Shown: positions 46,077 through 56,675, counted from the first letter of the stretch. The stretch: DNA of 64,000 bases from Clostridioides difficile (GCF_001299635.1 NZ_JRHN01000047.1:62001-126000), one strand, 5' to 3'. Notes: generated by a model from the sequence alone, not told the origin. Program-made: numbers and translations.

Positions 46077-48407
46077 TCAAATAAATTGGTCTATTTCTTT
46101 ACCTATAAGCACACCTTTGCCAAATATCTGTTTTGTATGCTCATTTTCATGTATATCATATTTATATAAAAGTATCTTTAAATCTTCAAGACCTTTCACC
46201 TGTATGTCCATTATATTTTGTTTAGCTTTATATATTGGTAAATTTACAGTTTTTTTAATTATCTCTCTTCTAGACTTTTTTCTCTTAAACTTTATTTCAT
46301 TTATTAATTCTCTATCATCATTACTATATGCTTCTGTAAGTTCTTGTCCTAATTCTTCATAATCTTTTATTAAAGTCTCTTCAATTTTATTATATATATC
46401 CACTGGTATTACTGTATATCCTTCAATATTTCTAAGTATATTTTGTGCCTCGTTAGAGCCTAAACTATATGGTGTTATAGTATCTAAGATATTTAAAGCA
46501 CTAGTAAATCTTTTTTTAAAGTCTGTACCTTCTAAATTTTCTTTAGAGTATAGCATCTTAACCATTTCTACCTTATATTTTTCTTCCATCTTCAAACATT
46601 CTTTGCCATTTATAAAAGATTTCAATAGTTCAAATCCTTTTTCTACAATATCTTTATCATAAATGCTACCTATTCCTGTAACTTTTTCTGTATATATAAA
46701 TATATTTGGGCTAATTTCTTTATACTCTCGACTTCTATAACATCTACCAAATCTTTGGAATAGACTATCTAGTATTGAATTTTCTGTATGAAGTTCATCA
46801 AAATCAATATCAAGGGATGCTTCCACTAATTGTGTAGTAATCCAAATACCATTACTATTACTATCTGCAAATTCTTTTATATATTTTTCTAGCTTTGCTC
46901 TATCTTCTTGTATATACATAGAATGTAAAAGATTTACATTAACATCTATTCCTTTTGACTTAACTATATCTTCTATTAATTCATATTTTTCTATGGCACT
47001 TTTAACTGTGTTTACTATTACAAGAACCTTTTTATTCATTCCACTTTGTATTATTTGTTCTAAATTTTCATCTATTGAATTTTCTACAATAGACACACAA
47101 TGTCTTATTTTTTCTGTGTTACATGTTAAATCAGCTAAGTTACTATCAATTACACCTCTTTTGTTTAGTTCATCTCTATATATAGTTGGCATAGTAGCTG
47201 TCATTATCATAAATCTTCCACCTATTTTATGTATCATTTCTATACCTTTTACCAATACAGCTGCTATTTCTGGTGAATATGCTTGTATCTCATCTATCAC
47301 TACTTTTGAATATGCTAATGTTGAATATACTTTTTCATACCCTCTATACAAAAAAGGAAATTTGAATATTTGGTCTATTGTAGAAAATGTCAGTTTACAA
47401 GATAATAACTTTGCTAAATCTACAATCTCATTTGAATTTTCCTGATTACTTTCTTCTAGATAATCTATTGCTGTTGAATGTAACAGACCTAAGAATGTAT
47501 CATTTAATTCTCCTACTCCAACTATATTTTTAGCTCTATCAAATAACGCATTTATACTCACTCTTAATGGCAGTGTGAAAAATGCCTTATCATTATCTAT
47601 CCAAATTAAAGCAGTTTCTGTTTTTCCCATCCCTGTAGATGCAATTAGTATTATATTCTTATTTCTATTTGATTTAGCAAATGACTGCACTTCTCTTAAA
47701 CTACCAAACTCTTTTACTAAATGTTTTTCTGTGTATTCACCTATATTCATGTTACTATTGCACTCAACAATCTCATGAGCAGAAGCACTATGGTCTAATC
47801 TATGTAATATACCTTTTAACATGATATATAGATTATAGTATTTGTGATTTTTATCTATTCTTTTTATTACACTTTGTATATACACTTTACTTAATTTTTC
47901 GGTTCTTATTGGATATCTAACTTTAAATTCATGTTGTAATTCATAAACTTTATTTATTAAATCCTCATCTAATATTTTTTGTATTAAAACTTTGAAATCT
48001 TTATCTATAAATATATCTCTTTCATGATGATATACAATAACTTGATTTAATACCGCTCTCAGTTCTCTATCTTTTTCCTTGTCTACATAACTATAATCAA
48101 TAAATGCAGGAGAAAGATAATTATGACCTACATTATTTTCTAGATGAGTTACTATTTTAGGTTCATTTGTTTCAATATCTATCTTACTTCTTATTAATTT
48201 TTGAAATGGAGAAAATGATTTTCCAATATCATGAAATTCTATAACAAAATCAAGTAATTGCCAAAATCTCTCTCCCTCTAAAAAATTTAGTCTATTTATA
48301 TTTGTTCCATAGCATTCTCTTAGCACATTCATTTGTTTTAAAAGCTCATCAGTATGTTCCCTCAGTGTTTCCACTGGATTAGATTTAGCATATATCATAC
48401 TCATCAC
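46077..48407 (-). CDS. cas3: CRISPR helicase-nuclease Cas3 (HD + DExH)
   Basis: A 776-residue effector nuclease that degrades DNA bound by Cascade. The N-terminal HD nuclease has REHTDELL and the His59-Asp60 motif in EFHDIGKSF. The helicase has Walker A IASTGMGKTETALIW (about 255-269), the DEIQ variant of the DEAD box in VVIDEIQAYSPE, the SAT-like MTATMPTIYRD, and the RFGRCYRS motif VI. The frame opens with GTG, ATG and ATG within four codons; the third (48396-48398) lies best relative to AGGTGATG. It abuts cas5. Confidence 0.95.
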   Translation of the reverse strand: MMSMIYAKSNPVETLREHTDELLKQMNVLRECYGTNINRLNFLEGERFWQLLDFVIEFHDIGKSFSPFQKLIRSKIDIETNEPKIVTHLENNVGHNYLSPAFIDYSYVDKEKDRELRAVLNQVIVYHHERDIFIDKDFKVLIQKILDEDLINKVYELQHEFKVRYPIRTEKLSKVYIQSVIKRIDKNHKYYNLYIMLKGILHRLDHSASAHEIVECNSNMNIGEYTEKHLVKEFGSLREVQSFAKSNRNKNIILIASTGMGKTETALIWIDNDKAFFTLPLRVSINALFDRAKNIVGVGELNDTFLGLLHSTAIDYLEESNQENSNEIVDLAKLLSCKLTFSTIDQIFKFPFLYRGYEKVYSTLAYSKVVIDEIQAYSPEIAAVLVKGIEMIHKIGGRFMIMTATMPTIYRDELNKRGVIDSNLADLTCNTEKIRHCVSIVENSIDENLEQIIQSGMNKKVLVIVNTVKSAIEKYELIEDIVKSKGIDVNVNLLHSMYIQEDRAKLEKYIKEFADSNSNGIWITTQLVEASLDIDFDELHTENSILDSLFQRFGRCYRSREYKEISPNIFIYTEKVTGIGSIYDKDIVEKGFELLKSFINGKECLKMEEKYKVEMVKMLYSKENLEGTDFKKRFTSALNILDTITPYSLGSNEAQNILRNIEGYTVIPVDIYNKIEETLIKDYEELGQELTEAYSNDDRELINEIKFKRKKSRREIIKKTVNLPIYKAKQNIMDIQVKGLEDLKILLYKYDIHENEHTKQIFGKGVLIGKEIDQFI

Positions 48408-49109
48408 CTAACTTATATTATTAAAATATAGTAAATCCATCTCATTATCTAAAAATATCTCTCCAACTGTTAAAGTATTTCCATCCTCTACATAATAACT
48501 ATCTACCTTATTCCAAACTCTTTTCTTGTCTTTCTTAGAATCATTCTTATAATAACTATTGAGTCTATAACTTATACCATTTATATCTGTATCTTCTAAA
48601 CTTGACTTTGGTATATATATAGGTATTCTTATATTATATTCTGCTAACATATAATTTTCATAATCATCTAATTGCATATCAGGGTCTACTTCAAACTTAT
48701 TAACCTCTACAAATCTAATATCATTAATTCTTACTAAATCTTCTTTTCTACCTAATGATAAATGTTCATCAAAATTTAATAAATTATCATATAATTTTTT
48801 TAATAATTCAAAATCTCCTCCTATATGAATTATTAAATTTACATTCAATAACATATGACTATTCATTGGCATAGATGTAATACTATCCTTTTTATAAAAA
48901 TATGTTGTCTGATAATTATTAAAGATACTTTCATATGTTCCTTGTACACTTATATTAAATGGTATATACTCTGTAGCATTTAATATTTTGTGAAGTAATC
49001 CATTTACTGTAGAATATGGTGGTAGTGGATAAGTTTCTGTAATTTTCATAGCAAATGGTTTTTTATAGCATGCAGTTTCTTGAAATAAATCTAATTTCAA
49101 TACTTTCAT
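48408..49109 (-). CDS. cas5: Cascade subunit Cas5 (type I-B)
   Basis: A 233-residue RAMP protein that caps the 5' handle of the crRNA in Cascade. The N-terminal motif TYPLPPYSTVNGLLHKIL is diagnostic, followed by SLGRKEDLVRINDIRFVEV. Its stop overlaps the cas3 start region by zero bases (adjacent), and it begins 1 nt after cas7. GGGGTGA precedes the ATG. Confidence 0.93.
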   Translation of the reverse strand: MKVLKLDLFQETACYKKPFAMKITETYPLPPYSTVNGLLHKILNATEYIPFNISVQGTYESIFNNYQTTYFYKKDSITSMPMNSHMLLNVNLIIHIGGDFELLKKLYDNLLNFDEHLSLGRKEDLVRINDIRFVEVNKFEVDPDMQLDDYENYMLAEYNIRIPIYIPKSSLEDTDINGISYRLNSYYKNDSKKDKKRVWNKVDSYYVEDGNTLTVGEIFLDNEMDLLYFNNIS

Positions 49110-49110
49110 A

Positions 49111-50025
49111 TTAATTCACCCCATAATATTCCTTTACTTCTTTAACTAATTGTCCAAAAAATTTATCTACACTTAAAAATTTATCTTCAAATAACTCTTC
49201 AAACTCTTCTTTATTTGTAAATGTTCCATCTACCATTCCAACATAAGTAAATTCTTTTAGACCCTTTCCTAAAAAAGTACCTTGAACTACTTCTTCTATT
49301 GCTGACTTATTTACTTTAAATCCATTTTTATCTCCTTTTAATTTTATTCTACCTAAAAAGAATGGATTTGCTATTTCATACACTCCTCCTACTACAAACA
49401 GAGGAGATAAATTTTCTTGTCTACCTCTAATATTTCTATTTAATACTTTTATTATTTCTAAAAATTCTACTACTCGTTTACATTTATCTTTATTATCAAG
49501 TTCTATATCTCCATCTTTACCTATTTTAGATAAATCTATAGTCACTGTATATGTATAATAGCTTAAATGTTGTTCTATGTTTGCAAGATTAGGGTGTTCT
49601 CCTATTCTATCTGCTAATCCTTTATTATTTAAAAAGTCCATATCACTTCTATATGGCTCAAGAGAAATTGCATTACTTAATCTTACAGTAGCTTCTCTAG
49701 TAAGTGAACCTCCTTTTTTATCCTTCTCATCTTTTTTATTTGTTTTCATATATCCAAATAAATCCATTTCTTCTGACTCTCTTATACTTATATTATCTTT
49801 AAATTGAACTGTACCTTTTCCTTTATCAACAACTTGTAAATTCCAATTAAATAACTCCGAAGCTAATCGTACTATGTCATATCTTAAACACTGACGAGAT
49901 GCAAATGTATAGATGTTTCCATCAGCTCTACTTAGTTTTTTTAATTCTGATATATTACCTATCCCTTCACCATAGTTTAAACTTTGAGCCTGTGCTATTA
50001 CTGTAAATGTTAATCCTCTTTTCAT
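49111..50025 (-). CDS. cas7: Cascade backbone subunit Cas7 (Cst2/DevR family)
   Basis: A 304-residue RAMP backbone subunit that polymerises along the crRNA spacer. The N-terminal GLTFTVIAQAQSLNYGEGIG and ASRQCLRYDIVRLA are typical of the Cst2/DevR family. The start is the ATG at 50023-50025 behind AAAGGAGGAAAA; a frame beginning at 50070 runs back into cas8 and lacks a site. Spacing to cas8 is 1 nt. Confidence 0.94.
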   Translation of the reverse strand: MKRGLTFTVIAQAQSLNYGEGIGNISELKKLSRADGNIYTFASRQCLRYDIVRLASELFNWNLQVVDKGKGTVQFKDNISIRESEEMDLFGYMKTNKKDEKDKKGGSLTREATVRLSNAISLEPYRSDMDFLNNKGLADRIGEHPNLANIEQHLSYYTYTVTIDLSKIGKDGDIELDNKDKCKRVVEFLEIIKVLNRNIRGRQENLSPLFVVGGVYEIANPFFLGRIKLKGDKNGFKVNKSAIEEVVQGTFLGKGLKEFTYVGMVDGTFTNKEEFEELFEDKFLSVDKFFGQLVKEVKEYYGVN

Positions 50026-50026
50026 C

Positions 50027-51898
50027 TTATTTTTCCTCCTTTTCGTTTGGCAGTTTACCTTTTCCTTCATATTTTCCAGAAACTAATCCAGATATAAAAG
50101 CATGGCCTATAGATTCGAAGTCTAAATCTTTTTCAACCTCTATATCTAAAATAAACTCTGGAATCTGTTTTTTAGCTGACATAAAAATTCTTATAACTGT
50201 ATCCATAAAATCATTTTTATTTCCAACTTTAACTGAATTTAAAAGTTTATAGCTTACTCCATCTATTTTATTTTTAGAATTTTCATTGACATAATGGTCA
50301 TGTACATCACAACCCAAATAATAAATTACTCTTAGTTTTTTATCATTTTCTTCCAAATTTTTACTGTTCATTTTACATACTCCCTTCTTATAGCTATTTA
50401 TTAATGCTCTTAATTGTACTATTCTAAAACAGTCTATTCCTGATATATTTGATTTGTTTTTACTTTCCATACCATTCTTAACTTTATTTCTTAAAGTATT
50501 ATTAGTTAGATGCTTCAGATCCCTATTTCTCAAAAGTAAATCTAATACATTTGATTTAAGCTTATAGTCATATATATTTTGTATTTTTGTGTTTTCATAT
50601 GCAAAGATTTTGGCTAAATAAGTAGGAATATTAAAGTAGTTTATATTACACTTTTTAGAGTCTATACTTGCTTTAAATTCTACAAAAAGTATGTTATGAA
50701 GCTGCCATTCACTTTTTAATTTATTTTCTTCTACTATACTTTTTATAAGTTTATTAAAAGGATTCTCATCTTTTGAATCTGAAGACTCACTTTTTTGAAC
50801 TTTCAAATTGTTGTTTCTTTCAAAAAGCTCATTTATAGAAGTATCCATATTAACAAATAAATAAAACTCATTTTCTTCATTAGACAAATAATTTTTTCTT
50901 GTATAAGTAGCTCCTGCTGGTGTACAGAACAATATAAGCTTACAAACATCACATATTGATGTTGTATATTCCTGATTCCAAAACATATTTCTAGCATTAT
51001 TAGTACTTACTCCAAGTGGGGCAAAATTACTTTCTGAGTACTCATCTAATATCCCTTTATATGAGCCACACATTTCACAGACTTCTAAACTATCCATATA
51101 CAATCTTATATCTTCAATACTTTTATTTTTCTTTATAAATTTATTGTTTATTTCCTTCATAATTTTTTCTATAGTATTTATACTAGACTTACTAACTTTT
51201 TTTTCATTTACATCTTTAGATATACTATCTAATCTATCATTTAAATAGATTTTTAATTTATCATAGTCATTCTCTTCTAATAAATCTTCTAATTCTCCTA
51301 AATATATGATTTGTCTTAAATAGTCATTAAACATTACTTGTTTTAATCCATCTAAATCTAATTTAGCCTTAGCAACATTAAAAAAACTAACTTGTCCAAA
51401 ATAATTATCTTGAACTACATATTTATAAAGATTGGCTGTAAGTCTGTCATTTATTGACTTTATTTGAAATATATCAATAATCTCATCAATTAAAGTTTCT
51501 AATAAATCAAATTCATCATAACTTTTTATCTTAGACATAATGTCTAGCTTTTCTTTTATCAAGTTAGAATTATTTTCATCAAATTTTTTTACCTTATCAT
51601 TTTGCTGTTTTATATTATCTTTAATTTTCTTAATTCCATCTTTGATTTTATCAGGCTTAGACTTAATAAAATTTATATTGTAATCAACACTCTTTCTAAT
51701 CCTTTTTGATACATCATATTCATCCATGAAGTAATCGAAATAATACTCATGAAAGTTTTCAAGAAAGGAACTATCAAATTCAATATAGTCTTCCATAATA
51801 AATATTTCTGATTTCTTCTCTGCTTTCTTTATTATGTTTAAAAATCCAACTATACCCATATTAAAGAACCAGTCTCCTCTATAAACCCTTAACTTCAT
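50027..51898 (-). CDS. cas8: Cascade large subunit Cas8 (type I-B, Cst1-like)
   Basis: A 623-residue large subunit expected to recognise the PAM and recruit Cas3. Its hallmark is a zinc finger of two CxxC pairs, CEMCGSYKG and ICDVCKLILFC (about 285-330). The N-terminal MKLRVYRGDWFFNMGIVGFL is typical of the Cst1/Cas8a1 group. The start is the ATG at 51896-51898, 7 nt after GGAGGTGA, and that site overlaps the end of cas6. Long coiled, lysine-rich stretches occupy about 65-130. Divergence is normal for Cas8. Confidence 0.88.
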   Translation of the reverse strand: MKLRVYRGDWFFNMGIVGFLNIIKKAEKKSEIFIMEDYIEFDSSFLENFHEYYFDYFMDEYDVSKRIRKSVDYNINFIKSKPDKIKDGIKKIKDNIKQQNDKVKKFDENNSNLIKEKLDIMSKIKSYDEFDLLETLIDEIIDIFQIKSINDRLTANLYKYVVQDNYFGQVSFFNVAKAKLDLDGLKQVMFNDYLRQIIYLGELEDLLEENDYDKLKIYLNDRLDSISKDVNEKKVSKSSINTIEKIMKEINNKFIKKNKSIEDIRLYMDSLEVCEMCGSYKGILDEYSESNFAPLGVSTNNARNMFWNQEYTTSICDVCKLILFCTPAGATYTRKNYLSNEENEFYLFVNMDTSINELFERNNNLKVQKSESSDSKDENPFNKLIKSIVEENKLKSEWQLHNILFVEFKASIDSKKCNINYFNIPTYLAKIFAYENTKIQNIYDYKLKSNVLDLLLRNRDLKHLTNNTLRNKVKNGMESKNKSNISGIDCFRIVQLRALINSYKKGVCKMNSKNLEENDKKLRVIYYLGCDVHDHYVNENSKNKIDGVSYKLLNSVKVGNKNDFMDTVIRIFMSAKKQIPEFILDIEVEKDLDFESIGHAFISGLVSGKYEGKGKLPNEKEEK

Positions 51899-51903
51899 TT
51901 GTC

Positions 51904-52641
51904 TCACCTCCATTCTAGAATATCTACATCTCCAAATCCCTGTGCTCTTCTAAAACCTATTCCTAGGTTGTAGATAAGATTTAAGTCATCAATATCACCT
52001 TTTAATATAAACTTACCTTTGTAACCATTAACATATTGATACTCTTTGCCTGTTATTTTTTTAAATTCTCTTAAACGCTCTTTAACAACTACCTTTTTAA
52101 GACCTATATTTTCAAACTCTAACTTTCTTTTTAATCCATTTCCTCTATAGTTTTTGATAACTTCATTAGTTATATAGTTTAACTCTTCTATATATCCATC
52201 ATCATCTACCTCCAAGAATTTTCCTTCTTTAGACTTTATACAAATTGGAGATAGTGCATTAAATAGTACCATCTCTTTTGTTACCTTCTTTTCTCTTGAT
52301 AAGTCTATTCTAATCCTTGTAAGTTCATATTCTTTATATAAGCACTTTTTAGAGGTCATTAATCCATTATATATATGAAAACCTAACTCTAAATCTGGAG
52401 TGCTTATATTTAATATAACTTTATCTTTAATAATAAAATTGTCACCTTCAATACTATATTTTTTTATATAAACTGAAAATGTGAAGTTTTTAGTTTTTTT
52501 ATTATTTTTTTCATTATAGTAGTACATATTTTTATAGTAATCTTCATTAGACTTTCTTATCGCTTCTTTTATAATACTCATAAAAAGTGAATTATAAGAT
52601 ATTGGTATACAATCGGTACTAAATTCAATTTTCATTTTCAT
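51904..52641 (-). CDS. cas6: crRNA-processing endoribonuclease Cas6
   Basis: A 245-residue RAMP ribonuclease that cuts the array transcript within each repeat. The C-terminal glycine-rich loop GIGFRRAQGFGDVDI is the Cas6 signature; YNSLFMSIIKEAI and the candidate His in LELGFHIYNGL lie in the first half, but the catalytic His cannot be fixed from sequence alone. It is the first gene of the cas operon, with GAGAGGTGA before the ATG. A possible -10 TATACT lies at 52684-52689 without a clear -35. Confidence 0.9.
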   Translation of the reverse strand: MKMKIEFSTDCIPISYNSLFMSIIKEAIRKSNEDYYKNMYYYNEKNNKKTKNFTFSVYIKKYSIEGDNFIIKDKVILNISTPDLELGFHIYNGLMTSKKCLYKEYELTRIRIDLSREKKVTKEMVLFNALSPICIKSKEGKFLEVDDDGYIEELNYITNEVIKNYRGNGLKRKLEFENIGLKKVVVKERLREFKKITGKEYQYVNGYKGKFILKGDIDDLNLIYNLGIGFRRAQGFGDVDILEWR

Positions 52642-52718
52642 AATATCACCTCTCTCAACTAATATATTAACACTAGACCGTGAAGTATATCTGTCTGAAT
52701 ATAAATTATTTAAAAAAA

Positions 52719-53672
52719 TCAGTAAATTTTTTTCATTTTTTCAATTTCTGACAATATATCATCTCTAAGTCTAATAGGTTCTATAACTTCAACATAAGCT
52801 CCCATACTCAAAATCCAACTTTTTATCTCTTCATAACCTCTCATTTTAGCTTTAAATAGTATAGAATTATTGTCATACTCTATAATTTGTTGATTATTAA
52901 CCCAAATTTTCTCCTTTATAATTACTGAAAATGGATGGCTAATTTTTATAACAACATTAATTTCTTCTCCCTTATAAATTCCTATACTATTTTTACTGTA
53001 TTCATCCCAATTAAAACTTCTATCTACATTATATTTTTCTTCTAAAACCTTATAACTTTTAATTCTACATAATTTAAAATCTATAAACTTAAGCCTTTTT
53101 TCACAAAAAGCTACCATATAGGTATCTGATTTATAATTAAATAAACCGTATGGATGAACAATTCTTTCGCTACTGCCTGAGTTCAACGAATAATATCCTA
53201 TCCAAATCTTACGTTTTGTCGTATACGCTCTAGTTATTTCGTTACATTTATTTTTTTCAAACTCATAATCACAATTACGTTGTGCTTGTACTGTGAAATA
53301 ATCCATATATGTATCGCTTTTTTCTCCTGTATTTAATACTGCTTTTATTTTTTCTACAATACTATTAAATTCATTTTTGTAAATATCATTATTGTACTCT
53401 AGTTGTGAATTTATCATGTCTAGAATTGAAACTTCACTATCCAATAATTTAATTAGTGAGATACTATTACTTTTATCAATTTCATATCCACCATAAATCC
53501 CAGGTGTTGAATTTATAAATATACCTGCTTGTTCTAAGTATTCCTTATAACTTTTTATTTGCCTTTCACTTACTTCCAATTCTTCTGCTAGCTCTTTACA
53601 CTTCATTCTTCCTCTACTTTGAATTAATATCATCATTCTTATTGTATTAACTAACTTACTAATGAATAACAC
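52719..53672 (-). CDS. WYL-domain transcriptional regulator upstream of cas operon
   Basis: A 317-residue regulator with an N-terminal winged HTH (LVNTIRMMILIQSRGRMKCK and ELAEELEVSERQIKSYKEYL) and a WYL domain (about 150-235) with RIVHPYGLFNYKSDTYMVAF, then a WCX-like C-terminus. WYL regulators next to cas operons control them in other bacteria, and this gene is directly upstream and co-oriented. The ribosome site AGGAGGTG contains the GTG counted here as start (53670-53672); the codon at the right distance is ATT at 53661-53663, so a rare AUU start is possible. WYL domains sense nucleic acids or nucleotides. Confidence 0.85.
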   Translation of the reverse strand: MLFISKLVNTIRMMILIQSRGRMKCKELAEELEVSERQIKSYKEYLEQAGIFINSTPGIYGGYEIDKSNSISLIKLLDSEVSILDMINSQLEYNNDIYKNEFNSIVEKIKAVLNTGEKSDTYMDYFTVQAQRNCDYEFEKNKCNEITRAYTTKRKIWIGYYSLNSGSSERIVHPYGLFNYKSDTYMVAFCEKRLKFIDFKLCRIKSYKVLEEKYNVDRSFNWDEYSKNSIGIYKGEEINVVIKISHPFSVIIKEKIWVNNQQIIEYDNNSILFKAKMRGYEEIKSWILSMGAYVEVIEPIRLRDDILSEIEKMKKIY

Positions 53673-53817
53673 CTCCTAATAATATTAATTAACATCTTAT
53701 ATTGTTTATTTCTACACATATATACATATAACCTCCTTATATTTTATATAAGTAGAATATTTTACTATTTAGATACTTATTACGACATATTAGTATATAA
53801 TCTTAATAATTAATACA

Positions 53818-53865
53818 ATAAAAAATATTACTGAAAAAATAAATATTTATAATTCCAGTAATATT
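53818..53865 (-). terminator. Terminator of the uppP-ABC operon
   Basis: AATATTACTG (53824-53833) pairs perfectly with CAGTAATATT (53856-53865). On the minus strand it is followed by TTTTTATTG. It lies 40 nt past the permease stop. Confidence 0.75.
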
Positions 53866-53904
53866 AATCAATTTTAAATACTTTTTATTAGTTAATAGCA
53901 TATC

Positions 53905-55821
53905 CTAAAAATTAACTAAATTTAATCTTATCTCTTTTAAATAATTATTTCTCACAATTAAGAAATACACTATTTGAACTAAAAATAGACTTCCCATTAC
54001 CAAAACTGCTGAAGATGCTACCTCTATATCAAAAGAATTTCTCAGTGCAGTAAGTGCAAATATCGAATGTATAACTGCCACTACATAAGGCAATAAAAAC
54101 ACAATTCCAATCTCAATAGTTGAAGCTTTTTTAATCTCATTATATGTCATCCCTAACTTATTTAACTGCTCATACTTTTTCTTGTCTACTTGACAATCCA
54201 TATAAAACTTATTATATAAAAAGCTACTTGTAGTAACAAAGAAAATCATACCTATAAATATTGCCAAAAACATAAATGTAGAATATGTTAATTTACCATT
54301 TTCTATCATTAATTCTTTAGAGAAGAATAAATATGGTTGCATTCCAGACTCATCATTAAATTTATTCTCAAATTGTCTACATATCTCTGTAGTTTTACTT
54401 GAATCAGCTACTTCAAATGTAGTAAATCTATCCACTATAAATTTTGATTTTATACTATCATAAAAATTATCTTTTACCACATACATATTGTCATAATATG
54501 CTGGCATAATACACTCTTCTACTTGTTTTACTATCCTTAGACTTTTATTACCTATAACCACATTGTCTTTAACTTTCTTATCACCTGGCAAGTTTGATGA
54601 AAGCAATGATATAGATTCATTATCTTCAAAACTTATAGGGTTAACTCCTATAGTCTTTGTGATTTCTAGATACTTAGATTCTTTCATAATTCTCACATTA
54701 AAATCGCTTTTCTTAGGAAATACAGTTTTAAATTCTCCATTAATTCTTGTATAATCTACATTTTCTTTTTTTAATTTGCTTTCTATAAATCTCATTCTTT
54801 CCTTATCTTTTTCTTTACTATCAGGCTTGTTAGTATCATTATGCAAAGTCATTGTTGAATAATACATTGTGTTAGGATATATTAAATTAATTTGACGCTT
54901 TACATCTTTCCAAAATGAATAAACTGTACCTATAGCAGTAAATGCTACTGCAGAAGTTATAGCTATCAAAAAGAATATCCTAGCATTATCCTTTACTTTG
55001 TAAATTAAATTTGAAATCCAAAGCATATTCGTATTTTTTCTATAAAATCTCTTATTTAATTTTAGCTTTTTTAGAAAAAAAACACTAAATTGAGAAAAAA
55101 ATAAATAGGTTGCTAATATAGTAAGAGATGTAACTGGAACTAAGCGTAGATATGTTGTATATTGGTCAGTTGATGTAACAGCACTATAATATGCTATTAC
55201 AAACAGACAAATACTTAATATAACAAATACTAGTGATGTTTTAGGCTCTGGTTTTGGAGTTTTTGTACCTTTAAGCAATCTCAATACTTGATTTTCCTTA
55301 ACTATAAAAGAAGCAAATACTGATGTTAATATAGCTAAAATTATGAAGTAAAATAAAGTAGATAATATTGCATTTATTGGTATATAGAACTTCAATGGTG
55401 ATAATTCTAAAAAGGTAGACATAATCACTAAAAATATCTTTGAAAAGACTAAACCTATTATTACTCCAATTACAGAAGATGCTATATTTATTATTATATT
55501 TTCTATAAAAATTAACTTCATTACCTGTTGCTTTGATATACCTGTAATGTAAAGTATTCCAAATTCTTTATATCTACTTTTAAGAAATATACTCACTGAA
55601 TAAAATACAAAGAAGAATAAAAATAAATATGCAATTATTTTACTCATCTTAAGCCCCTCTTTTAGATAATCGGGAAATTGAGATATCTCTAAATCGGGAT
55701 GACTTGTAAACATGATAAAAGAAAATAGTAGGACAGAGGATATAACGATACTTGCTAAATACCCTACATAAGCTTTAATGTTTCTTGAAATATTGTTGAT
55801 GGCAAATTGTTTTATATTCAT
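53905..55821 (-). CDS. BceB-type antimicrobial-peptide ABC permease (FtsX family)
   Basis: A 638-residue permease with about 10 helices and a large extracellular domain (about 310-505) between helices 7 and 8, the layout of BceB proteins. The N-terminal NIKQFAINNISRNIKAYVGY and RYKEFGILYITGISKQQVMK are typical. Such permeases free the lipid target from bound peptide antibiotics and also signal flux to the partner kinase. It shares one base with the ATPase stop. Substrate unknown; bacitracin-like or lantibiotic peptides are usual. Confidence 0.88.
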   Translation of the reverse strand: MNIKQFAINNISRNIKAYVGYLASIVISSVLLFSFIMFTSHPDLEISQFPDYLKEGLKMSKIIAYLFLFFFVFYSVSIFLKSRYKEFGILYITGISKQQVMKLIFIENIIINIASSVIGVIIGLVFSKIFLVIMSTFLELSPLKFYIPINAILSTLFYFIILAILTSVFASFIVKENQVLRLLKGTKTPKPEPKTSLVFVILSICLFVIAYYSAVTSTDQYTTYLRLVPVTSLTILATYLFFSQFSVFFLKKLKLNKRFYRKNTNMLWISNLIYKVKDNARIFFLIAITSAVAFTAIGTVYSFWKDVKRQINLIYPNTMYYSTMTLHNDTNKPDSKEKDKERMRFIESKLKKENVDYTRINGEFKTVFPKKSDFNVRIMKESKYLEITKTIGVNPISFEDNESISLLSSNLPGDKKVKDNVVIGNKSLRIVKQVEECIMPAYYDNMYVVKDNFYDSIKSKFIVDRFTTFEVADSSKTTEICRQFENKFNDESGMQPYLFFSKELMIENGKLTYSTFMFLAIFIGMIFFVTTSSFLYNKFYMDCQVDKKKYEQLNKLGMTYNEIKKASTIEIGIVFLLPYVVAVIHSIFALTALRNSFDIEVASSAVLVMGSLFLVQIVYFLIVRNNYLKEIRLNLVNF

Positions 55822-56567
55822 TAATTATCGCCCCCCAATAATGTAAGTACATCCATTATCTCTTGATAAAACTGCTCTCTACTACTTCCCTTATATATTT
55901 CATTATATATAGCTCCATCTTTTATAAATAAAATCCTACTACAATAACTTGCAGCTAATGGGTCATGAGTTACCATCATAGTAGTAACCTTATTTTCTCT
56001 ATTTATATTCTCAAATAACTCCATAACAGTCTTTGATGACTTTGAATCTAAATTACCAGTTGGTTCATCTGCTAAAAGTATTGATGGTCTATTTATTAAT
56101 GCTCTAGCAATAGCAGTTCGCTGAGCTTGACCACCTGATACTTCAAAAGTTCTTTTTTCTAATAAATCTTTTATCCCTAAAATTCCAGATACTTCAGCCA
56201 ATCTATTATTTTGTTCTTTTACACTAACCTTATCTAATGTCAATGGTAATACTATATTTTCACCTATAGTTAAGGTATCTAATAAATTAAAATCTTGAAA
56301 TACAAAACCTAACTCTCTTCTTCTAAATAATGCAAGTTCTTCACCTTTTAATAGTAGTGGATTCTTACCTTTTAGCTCCATAGTTCCTGTAGTTGGTTTA
56401 TCAATAGTAGAAATCATATTTAAAAGAGTAGTTTTCCCACTGCCAGATGGTCCCATAATTCCTACAAATTCTCCATCATCTATACTAAAATTTATATCAT
56501 TTAATGCATTAAAAATTATTTTCTTGCCATATACTTTACTTAAATTATTTACAGTTAAAATTTTCAT
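55821..56567 (-). CDS. BceA-type antimicrobial-peptide ABC ATPase
   Basis: A 248-residue ATPase of the LolD/MacB-like group that drives the FtsX-type permease. Walker A is GPSGSGKTTLLNMISTID, the signature VSGGQAQRTAIARAL, Walker B ILLADEPTGNLDS and the H-loop MVTHDPLAA. AAAGGATAG precedes the ATG. It lies 108 nt after uppP without a terminator, so it is probably in the same transcript. Confidence 0.92.
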   Translation of the reverse strand: MKILTVNNLSKVYGKKIIFNALNDINFSIDDGEFVGIMGPSGSGKTTLLNMISTIDKPTTGTMELKGKNPLLLKGEELALFRRRELGFVFQDFNLLDTLTIGENIVLPLTLDKVSVKEQNNRLAEVSGILGIKDLLEKRTFEVSGGQAQRTAIARALINRPSILLADEPTGNLDSKSSKTVMELFENINRENKVTTMMVTHDPLAASYCSRILFIKDGAIYNEIYKGSSREQFYQEIMDVLTLLGGDN

Positions 56568-56675
56568 TATTAACTATCCTTTCTAATCTAATTTTTGAAA
56601 TAACATATATATTTATTTGTTAATTATTATTTATATTGGTTAGCTAATTCTCGTAAATAATAAATATATCTTAAT

